From positions 1 through 5,923 of the forward strand of contig DJRM01000045.1 of assembly GCA_002440085.1 (NCBI GenBank): a DNA stretch of 5,923 nucleotides, given 5' to 3'. This DNA comes from Bacteroidales bacterium UBA6360 (GTDB lineage Bacteria; Bacteroidota; Bacteroidia; Bacteroidales; UBA932). How positions within the stretch are numbered: the first letter of the stretch is position 1; every line of letters begins with the position of its first letter. The translations under genes were made by a program, and so were the position numbers. Below are positions 1-5,421 of the stretch, piece by piece. The notes below the pieces were generated by a model. The model was not told where the DNA came from, did not search any database, and worked only from the letters and a program-made list of their open reading frames with translations.

Positions 1-1
1 A

Positions 2-31
2 CCCGAAATGTCCAACCCGCCAAATGTTTGA
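2..31 (+). CDS. possible 3' end of an upstream gene (partial)
   Basis: Reading frame 2 is open from the left edge and stops at TGA 29-31, giving the tail PEMSNPPNV. The stop lies just before the first fimbrillin-like gene, as expected if the operon began further upstream. Nine residues are too few to assign a family. The other two frames show nothing better: frame 3 runs to a TAG at 55-57, inside the next gene, and frame 1 is the frame of that gene itself. Existence is inferred only from position and spacing. Confidence 0.35.
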   Translation, partial: PEMSNPPNV

Positions 32-36
32 GGTAT

Positions 37-942
37 ATGGCTTTCCACTATAGTATAGGAATATGGGTTGTCGTGTCTGTTCTTGTCTGCGGCTGCGTGG
101 CAGAAGTTAAAATTGACGGAGATTCCGAGGCGGTGAAGCCGGAACCGCCGGAAGAGGTTCCTGTGACGCTTTCGCTGACTATTAACTTTGCTGCGGATGA
201 TGCTTCCGGGGCCGGATTCGGCAATGGGGATGCTGTCGGCTTGTTTGTTGTGGCGAGAGATGATGTGTCCGGGGCTTCGGTCAATGTGTATGAAAATGTG
301 CGGGCCGTCCTTGAGAACGGCAGGTGGAAGACTGCGGAAGAGATGTGGCTCACGAAACAGACTGCCGGTGTGGACGTCTATTGTTACAGTCCTTATTCCG
401 ATAATGCTGCGGCAGGCGTTCTGGAAACGAGTGTCAGTACAGAACAGAACACCGATGACGGGTACGGGGCATCGGTGCTCCTTTGGGGCAAGAAGGCTGG
501 AGTAGAGCCGTCCGAGAAGCCGGTCAGCGTCGCTATGAGCAATCTGATGAGCTGCCTGAACGTTGTCGTCAAGGCCGGAAACGGCTGGACTGCGGAGGAG
601 ATGACTGAAGCCGTCGTTCATTATTGCGGACTTGCGACCAAGGCAAAGGTCCGGCTCGAAACAGGCCGCGTCGCTGCGGATGGAGGCGTTGAGGAGATTG
701 CTGCCAGAAACAATGGCGACGGCACATATTCGGCCATTGTCGTCCCTCAGGCCGTAAGTGACCTCGAACTGGTGAGGATAAGGATAGGCAGTGATGAGTA
801 TTTGTTAAAAACATCCATAGACCTGCTCCCGGGCAAGAAGCACACTTGCGAAATAACGGTTTCCAAGACAAACGGAAACTTCAGCGCGACAATCGGAGGG
901 TGGGAAACGGATGACAATGACTATGGTGGACCGGTTGATTGA
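37..942 (+). CDS. fimbrillin (Mfa-like) family lipoprotein
   Basis: Predicted 301-residue outer-membrane lipoprotein of the Mfa-like/fimbrillin family, possibly a type V pilus subunit. A hydrophobic signal (about residues 7-18) ends in the lipobox VCGC with Cys20 as the lipidation site, followed by an acidic linker. Family landmarks, read by comparison with the two downstream paralogues, are the GDAVGLFVV block (64-72), VDVYCYSPY (112-120), GYGASVLLWGK (142-152), YSAIVVPQ (231-238), PGKKHTCEITV (265-275) and the terminal IGGWE (286-290) before a Gly/Asp-rich tail. It is the most divergent of the three: the FTHRLASL/FSHRMSRL block of the others reads MSNLMSCL here, losing the conserved His. 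The start is uncertain. ATG 37 has no Lys or Arg in the n-region, whereas TTG 28 adds an Arg and overlaps the putative upstream stop as TTGA. Structural subunit versus accessory role cannot be decided. Confidence 0.85.
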   Translation: MAFHYSIGIWVVVSVLVCGCVAEVKIDGDSEAVKPEPPEEVPVTLSLTINFAADDASGAGFGNGDAVGLFVVARDDVSGASVNVYENVRAVLENGRWKTAEEMWLTKQTAGVDVYCYSPYSDNAAAGVLETSVSTEQNTDDGYGASVLLWGKKAGVEPSEKPVSVAMSNLMSCLNVVVKAGNGWTAEEMTEAVVHYCGLATKAKVRLETGRVAADGGVEEIAARNNGDGTYSAIVVPQAVSDLELVRIRIGSDEYLLKTSIDLLPGKKHTCEITVSKTNGNFSATIGGWETDDNDYGGPVD

Positions 943-955
943 GATTTTGGGAAAT

Positions 956-3900
956 ATGAATAACTTTATGAATATTCGAAATATACGATGCGCTTTTGCC
1001 GCATTCGTCCTTGTTGTTTCAGGCTGTGCCCGTGAACCGTTCGGCGACGTCGCTGACGGGTCGGAGGAGGAGAAAGTCCCGCTCTCGCTTTCCGGGAGCA
1101 TCTCCCAAGTCTATCAGACGAGAGCGAACGACAGCGGCTTTGCGGATGGGGACAGAATCGGCATCTATGTCGTTGACTATGACGGGGAGGATCCTGGCGC
1201 TCTGAAACCTGTCGGCAACCGGGCCGACAATGTCTGGTTCAAGTTTAAGGATAGCGCAGGCCTCTGGGAACCGGCGAGGGACATTTACTGGAAAGACAAG
1301 AAGACTCATGTGGACATATATGGCTACTACCCGTTCACATCCGTGGAAGACGTCGCATCTCTGCCGTTTGAGGTCCGCAAGGATCAGTCTGCCGAGGCTC
1401 GCGGCGGAGAACTCGCAGGCTACGAGGCATCCGATTTTCTTTGGGGCAAGGTGGAGAATGCCGCTCCGACCGCGAAAGCCGTGACTGTTTCGTTCACGCA
1501 TAGGCTCGCTTCGCTCCGAGTGTCGTTGAAAGAGGGGACGGGCTTTGCGACAGGGGAGTGGAACGACGCATCGAAGTCAGTACTCATCATGGGGACAAGC
1601 CGGGAGGCTACGATTGACCTGACGACCGGAACAGCTGCCGTGAAGGGCTCTCCTGACGGTTCCGGCATCATTCCATATAAGCATGGAGACGAGTGGCGGG
1701 CGATAGTCGTCCCTCAGGCCGTCTCTGCCGGAGTACCGCTTGTCGCCATCACCGTTGACGGCCTCCCGTACAAGTTCAGCCGAAAGGAGGAATTTATGTT
1801 TTCTCCGTCTAAGCAGCATAATTTCACGATTACCGTCAACAAGAAACCGGAAGGGGACTTCGAGTTCGTTCTGACCGATGAAAGCATCACTGCATGGGAG
1901 AATGATTCCGTCTCCCACGATGCCGTGGCGCGGGAATATGTCGTCGTCAATGTCCCCAAGGCAGGAACTCTTGAGGAGTGCATCGCGGCTTCCGGCAAGG
2001 ACTTGACCAAGATTCGTAACCTCAAGCTGACAGGAGAAATCAATTCTCTGGACTTTGCAGTGATGAGGTTTTCAATGACATACCTCACGGCACTGAATCT
2101 TAAGGAAGTGCGGATTGTCAAAGGCGGTGGTGGATGGTTTCACGGTGACAGCGGCAATAATTATAATGACAATAAGGACGACTGCATTCCGTCGAGCGCA
2201 TTGGAGAAAAAGGAATCTCTGACTTTTCTTGTCCTGCCTGACCGTCTCCTGTCAATCGGTGATGCCGCCTTCTGCGAATGCACTTCATTGTCCGGAAACA
2301 TCAATTTTCCGGAGGGGTTGATTTCCATTGAAAAGGCCGCGTTCCGAAACTGCAAGAGCTTGACGTCTATAAGTTTCCCGACATCCTTGACCCGCATAGG
2401 AAAGGAACTTGGCTATACGGCCTATTGGGACGGCGTGTTTACACATTGTACCGGATTGTGCTGCGAACTCGTGTTTCCGGAGAATATTGAGATTATTGGA
2501 ATGGGCGCATTCTATAACTGTCCCGGATTGTACGGACAGCTCCATCTTCCGGAGTCGCTGACGGCAATTGGGGCTGACGCTTTCGGCGGATGCACGGGGC
2601 TGACCGGCTCTCTGAAAATACCCCAGGCGATAAGCACAATTCATGAAGGCACGTTCGACAACTGCGGATTCAACGGAACGCTGTCCCTGCATAACGGAAT
2701 AACTGTAATCGGGGCTAACGCATTCAAGAACAGCAGATTCAAGGGAGAGTTGAACCTTCCGACGGAATTGGAGGTCATATCCGACGGATGTTTCTGGAAC
2801 TGCGACTTCAACGGCAGGCTTGTCCTTCCCAAAACGCTCCGCACGATAGGAAGCAGGGCGTTTGAAAACAACTGGAGGCTTTCGGGCGTCGTCGAGATTC
2901 CGGGGGGCGTCATGAGCATAGGCGCCGGAGCGTTCGCGAAGTGCCGAAGCATAGAGGGCGTGATATTACCGGAAAGCCTCGAGACGATAAAGTACGAACG
3001 CGGGTGGTCTGAAGACGGCGGCGCATTTCAGGACTGTTTCGGCATCAACCGCGTGGTATGCAAGGGGACGGAGCCGCCATATATTCAGGATGGGGTATTT
3101 AGCGGCGTGTCAAAGGAAAACTTCACTCTCGAAGTCCCGGAAAGCGCGATAGTCCGTTACCAGACAGCGCAGGGCTGGAAAGACTTCAAGAGAATTTCCG
3201 CCTACCGCAACCTTTCCGTTGTTCCGAACACAGCCAATGCACTCAATTCCAGGGCTTCCCGTGACTTTGTCCTCTATGCTGACGACGAATGGGAAGTCGC
3301 GGAATGTCCGGAATGGGTTGTTCTCAGCCAGACCTCCGGCAAGGGCAAGACAGCGATGCGTCTCACATTCTCGCAGATGCCGCAGGGCGACAGGCGAGAA
3401 GGCAAGGTCGTGTTCAGGCTGAAGGATAATGACTACAGCGTTACGATGACAGCCGGTCAGTACGACTACAGATATGCGGAAGACGAAATCCTGACCCTGC
3501 AGAGCGCGTCCGAAGGCTGCGGCATAAATCTCGTGTTCCTCGGTGACGGCTACAATGCTGCCGACATCAGCGAAGGCCGACTGTTGACGGATATTAACGA
3601 GGCCGTTGAGAACTTCTTCGCCATCGAGCCATATCGCACATACAGGAAATATTTTAATGTCTATACGGGCATATCCGTGTCTCCGGAGTCGGGAATCGGA
3701 AGCGTCAACACTGTAGCCTACAATCGTTTCAACACCACGGCAAAAGGCGGTGTGACGCTCGGCGGCCGGAATGACAGCGACTTCGGTGAAATTTTTCGGT
3801 ATGCCTGCAAGGCTCCGACAGTAAACGAAGACAACCTCTGCCGGACGCTTGTCGTCATGATTCCGAACACCTCTGATTATGGCGGCATAACCTACATGTA

Positions 3901-4513
3901 CGACGACGGAAGCGCGATTGCCTATTGCCCGAAGAGCGACTACGGCTATCCTCTCGATTTCCGGGGTGTCATCCAGCACGAGGCCGGTGGGCACGGGTTC
4001 GGAAAACTCGGCGACGAGTACATTTACCACAACGCGTTCATTGATGCCTGCGGCTGCTCCTGCTGCGGCCATGCAGGGGAACTTGCCGCCGCACGGGCAA
4101 AGGGATGGTATGAGAACCTCTCGCTCAGCGGCAAGGCAAATGAAGTTCCGTGGAGCCATCTTCTCTACCACGAGAAATACAGCGGTCTCGTCGATATATA
4201 CGAAGGCGGATTCATGCACAGTCGGGGAGTTTGGCGCTCTGAATATAACAGCTGCATGAACAATGAGATTCCATATTACAACACCATCAGCCGCGAGTCC
4301 ATTGTCAGACGCATAAAGGACTATGCCGGAGAGGAATACAGTTTTGAGGATTTCGTCGCAAATGACAGGCTTGACAAGATTCCGGAGACTTCGGCTGCCG
4401 TGAGAAAGGCCGGAGTCAAGTCACAGTCAATGCTTGATATGCAGAATGTGCACCATCATTCCCCGATGTTCATGGGAAAGCGTCCTGAATTTTCCGGAGT
4501 GAGTGAAGAATAG
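956..4513 (+). CDS. multidomain surface lipoprotein: fimbrillin-like + BspA-type LRR + BACON + M64-type metallopeptidase
   Basis: Predicted 1185-residue surface lipoprotein and probable zinc endopeptidase. The signal ends in lipobox VSGC (Cys24) and an acidic linker. Domains, numbered from ATG 956: fimbrillin-like module about 40-317; BspA N-cap about 326-410; LRR_5 repeats about 417-710; C-cap with the FTLEVPES and GWKDFKRI blocks (723-747); BACON about 750-835 (CPEWVVLSQTSG, final AGQ); M64-type peptidase about 845-1120. The peptidase shows LVFLGDGY (859-866), HEAGGH (1008-1013), DEY (1020-1022), VDIYEGG (1079-1085) and a SCM Met-turn candidate (Met1101). M64 is known for IgA-cleaving enzymes, but the substrate here cannot be read from sequence. 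ATG 911 would overlap the upstream gene by 32 bases and put 15 unneeded residues before the signal; ATG 968 is also possible. It sits between two paralogues of its own N-terminal module, 13 and 3 bases away. The fimbrillin part suggests a fibre tip or accessory subunit carrying the protease, which is inference. Confidence 0.9.
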   Translation: MNNFMNIRNIRCAFAAFVLVVSGCAREPFGDVADGSEEEKVPLSLSGSISQVYQTRANDSGFADGDRIGIYVVDYDGEDPGALKPVGNRADNVWFKFKDSAGLWEPARDIYWKDKKTHVDIYGYYPFTSVEDVASLPFEVRKDQSAEARGGELAGYEASDFLWGKVENAAPTAKAVTVSFTHRLASLRVSLKEGTGFATGEWNDASKSVLIMGTSREATIDLTTGTAAVKGSPDGSGIIPYKHGDEWRAIVVPQAVSAGVPLVAITVDGLPYKFSRKEEFMFSPSKQHNFTITVNKKPEGDFEFVLTDESITAWENDSVSHDAVAREYVVVNVPKAGTLEECIAASGKDLTKIRNLKLTGEINSLDFAVMRFSMTYLTALNLKEVRIVKGGGGWFHGDSGNNYNDNKDDCIPSSALEKKESLTFLVLPDRLLSIGDAAFCECTSLSGNINFPEGLISIEKAAFRNCKSLTSISFPTSLTRIGKELGYTAYWDGVFTHCTGLCCELVFPENIEIIGMGAFYNCPGLYGQLHLPESLTAIGADAFGGCTGLTGSLKIPQAISTIHEGTFDNCGFNGTLSLHNGITVIGANAFKNSRFKGELNLPTELEVISDGCFWNCDFNGRLVLPKTLRTIGSRAFENNWRLSGVVEIPGGVMSIGAGAFAKCRSIEGVILPESLETIKYERGWSEDGGAFQDCFGINRVVCKGTEPPYIQDGVFSGVSKENFTLEVPESAIVRYQTAQGWKDFKRISAYRNLSVVPNTANALNSRASRDFVLYADDEWEVAECPEWVVLSQTSGKGKTAMRLTFSQMPQGDRREGKVVFRLKDNDYSVTMTAGQYDYRYAEDEILTLQSASEGCGINLVFLGDGYNAADISEGRLLTDINEAVENFFAIEPYRTYRKYFNVYTGISVSPESGIGSVNTVAYNRFNTTAKGGVTLGGRNDSDFGEIFRYACKAPTVNEDNLCRTLVVMIPNTSDYGGITYMYDDGSAIAYCPKSDYGYPLDFRGVIQHEAGGHGFGKLGDEYIYHNAFIDACGCSCCGHAGELAAARAKGWYENLSLSGKANEVPWSHLLYHEKYSGLVDIYEGGFMHSRGVWRSEYNSCMNNEIPYYNTISRESIVRRIKDYAGEEYSFEDFVANDRLDKIPETSAAVRKAGVKSQSMLDMQNVHHHSPMFMGKRPEFSGVSEE
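1076..1906 (+). other. fimbrillin-like (Mfa-like) domain of the 956-4513 protein
   Basis: This segment covers a full fimbrillin-like module, residues about 41-317. It carries GFADGDRIGIYVV (61-73), VDIYGYYPF (119-127), GYEASDFLWGK (155-165), VSFTHRLASL (178-187), WRAIVVPQ (247-254) and closes with ITAWEND (311-317). The same blocks occur in the same order in the genes on both sides. The QTRAND segment (Arg56) just before the first block is a candidate trypsin-like or gingipain-like processing site by analogy with FimA/Mfa1 propeptides; that is inference. The closest local relative is the 4517-5404 product. Confidence 0.85.
1783..1798 (+). promoter_or_regulatory. internal Shine-Dalgarno-like site with in-frame ATG
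   Basis: AAAGGAGG at 1783-1790 is followed, after five bases, by ATG 1796-1798 in the frame of the 956-4513 gene (Met281). It looks better than any site ahead of the annotated starts in this window. Initiation here would give a form lacking the signal and most of the fimbrillin module. Bacteroidota depend little on Shine-Dalgarno pairing, and the bases also encode ordinary RKEEF residues, so chance is the default explanation. Confidence 0.2.
1931..2185 (+). other. N-terminal cap of the BspA-type LRR region
   Basis: Residues about 326-410 form a linker and cap ahead of the repeats. They start with a VVNVPKAGTL block, continue through a leucine-rich IRNLKLTGEINSLD stretch and a LTALNLKEVRIVKGG stretch, and end in IPSSAL. 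From family memory, this arrangement (KAGTL, a TGxhNxxD-like strand, a LxxLDL-like strand, then IPxxAF) commonly precedes LRR_5 arrays in Bacteroides BspA-like proteins. A Gly/Asn/Asp-rich loop (about 389-408) lies just before the repeats. Confidence 0.65.
2204..3085 (+). repeat. BspA-type LRR_5 repeat array (about 11 units, coding)
   Basis: The array encodes leucine-rich repeats of the pattern h-x-x-I-G-x-x-A-F-x-x-C-x-x-L-x-G-x-L-x-L-P-x-x-L. Taking the Ile of each IG position (956-start numbering), units begin at 434, 458, 481, 514, 538, 562, 585, 608, 631, 655 and 678. Spacing is therefore 23 or 24 residues, except one 33-residue unit. The third and last units carry an extra loop before the AF/VF position. 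BspA-like LRRs are known to mediate binding to host matrix proteins or other bacteria; that role here is inferred from family. Confidence 0.9.
3203..3460 (+). other. BACON domain of the 956-4513 protein
   Basis: Residues about 750-835 match the BACON pattern: a W-E-V strand (Trp779), then P-E-W-V followed by S-x-x-S-G-K-G (784-797), an R-x-G-x-h-x-F turn (RREGKVVF), and a closing strand ending in Q (835). BACON domains occur in Bacteroidota surface enzymes, usually between a membrane anchor and a catalytic domain. Proposed roles are carbohydrate or mucin binding, or a spacer. Its place here, between the LRR cap and the peptidase, suits a spacer. Confidence 0.8.
3488..4330 (+). other. M64-type zinc metallopeptidase domain of the 956-4513 protein
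   Basis: Residues about 845-1125. Family-like landmarks are LVFLGDGY (859-866), PYRTYRKYFNVYTG then SPESG (892-913), NLCRTLVVMIPNTSDYGG (960-977), the metal site HEAGGH with DEY seven residues after its last His, PWSHLL, VDIYEGG and RSEYNSCM. Predicted zinc ligands are His1008 and His1013, with Glu1009 as the general base; Asp1020 is a plausible third ligand (inference). The zinc motif has one residue more than the usual HExxH. No pseudogene signs are visible: the frame is open and all predicted catalytic residues are present. Confidence 0.82.
3977..4021 (+). other. zinc-binding active-site motif HEAGGH...DEY
   Basis: Codons 3977-3994 spell H-E-A-G-G-H and 4013-4021 spell D-E-Y. The metal-binding helix motif therefore reads HExxxH (the HEXXGH form) followed by G-F-G-K-L-G-D-E-Y. 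As I recall the family, M64 enzymes carry HExGH followed by a block ending in LADEY, which aligns here with a single inserted residue between HE and GH. Confidence 0.85.
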
Positions 4514-4516
4514 ATT

Positions 4517-5404
4517 ATGGATATGAAACGAATCATATATGCCGTTGCGCTGACCGCTGCACTTGCCGGCTGCGCCAAGTCGGAGAAGCCGGAAGAGGCT
4601 CCGTCGCTTGAAATGAAGTTTGAAGTGGAATATCCGGGGCGGGTTTCGAAGGCGACCGTGACCGGGTTCGAGGCCGGCGACGTGACCGGACTCTATATGA
4701 CGGAATGGACAGAGGGCTCTCCGGTGAGGCTTGCCGCATCGGGCAATGCCGTCAGCAATGCCCGCCTGACATTTGACGGGGAGTCGTGGGAATCGCGCCC
4801 CAAGACCTGGTGGGACATAGAGACGAAATATGATGTCTATGGCTACTACCCCTACGCCTCCCCGTCTTCGGTCGATGAGTACAAGTTTTCTGTCCGCGAG
4901 GATCAGTCAACCTTGAGGGAGGACGGCACCCTCGGCGGCTACGAGGCCTCCGATTTCCTCTGGGCAAAGACCTCCGGCGTCAGCTACCCTCAGAAGGTCA
5001 GCCTGAAGTTCAGCCACAGGATGAGCAGGCTTGTCATCAACCTTATAAAAGGTGAGGATTTCGAGGGCGACTTTCCGGATGACATCGTGGTGAAGATTCA
5101 TTCGGTCGCGACGGATGCCGTCATCGACCTCGGTGCCGGAGTGGTGACAAAGGACGCCCGTGCCTCCACGCACAGCATCACGGCAAGGAAAGAGGCGGAA
5201 GGCAAATACACCGCAATCATTGTCCCTCAGAACATAACCCGCCGCCAGCCGCTCGTCGAGATTCTGTCCGGCAGCGTCTCCTACCTTCTCGAAAGCCGTA
5301 TGAACTTCAAGTCCGGCGTCGAGCACACCATGAACATCACTCTGACCAGCGACCCGTCAAAGGTCAGGATTGACATCGGCGGCGAAGTTCAGGGCTGGAA
5401 CTGA
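4517..5404 (+). CDS. fimbrillin (Mfa-like) family lipoprotein
   Basis: Predicted 295-residue outer-membrane lipoprotein of the Mfa-like/fimbrillin family. The n-region is basic (Lys4, Arg5), the h-region is IIYAVALTAA, and the lipobox is a textbook LAGC with Cys19, followed by a charged linker (KSEKPEE) that could act as a surface-export signal. Landmarks are the FEAGDVTGLYM block (51-61), YDVYGYYPY (105-113), GYEASDFLWAK (141-151), LKFSHRMSRL (163-172), YTAIIVPQ (231-238) and a final IGGEVQGWN. It ends right at the last strand, without the Gly/Asp tail of the first gene. It starts 3 bases after the stop of the multidomain gene, so co-translation is likely; ATG 4523 is an alternative start. 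DNA-level identity in several blocks marks it as the nearest paralogue of the multidomain protein's N-terminal module. A role as a fibre subunit is inferred from the family. Confidence 0.88.
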   Translation: MDMKRIIYAVALTAALAGCAKSEKPEEAPSLEMKFEVEYPGRVSKATVTGFEAGDVTGLYMTEWTEGSPVRLAASGNAVSNARLTFDGESWESRPKTWWDIETKYDVYGYYPYASPSSVDEYKFSVREDQSTLREDGTLGGYEASDFLWAKTSGVSYPQKVSLKFSHRMSRLVINLIKGEDFEGDFPDDIVVKIHSVATDAVIDLGAGVVTKDARASTHSITARKEAEGKYTAIIVPQNITRRQPLVEILSGSVSYLLESRMNFKSGVEHTMNITLTSDPSKVRIDIGGEVQGWN

Positions 5405-5421
5405 AAACTACAGGCCGTTAC

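Noticed and set aside
23..30. AATGTTTG resembling the Bacteroides -7 element TAnnTTTG
   Set aside because: It mismatches at the first T, overlaps the start of the gene, and the -33 region would lie outside the window. Intergenic spacing suggests readthrough from upstream.
911..955. ATG 911 as start of the multidomain gene
   Set aside because: It would overlap the first gene by 32 bases and add an acidic N-terminal extension before a signal peptide that is already complete from Met at 956.
1019..1501. Minus-strand ORF of 160 codons opposite the fimbrillin module
   Set aside because: It is a shadow of the plus-strand gene. The translation has no recognisable family and there is no room for its own regulation.
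3110..4219. Long minus-strand ORF (369 codons) opposite the peptidase domain
   Set aside because: It is antisense to a strongly supported coding region with recognisable M64 landmarks. Its translation shows no domain or motif, and long antisense ORFs arise from codon bias of the real gene.
5405..5421. Possible bidirectional terminator between the convergent genes
   Set aside because: No stem of more than about three pairs and no T-run could be found in or next to the 17 bases.
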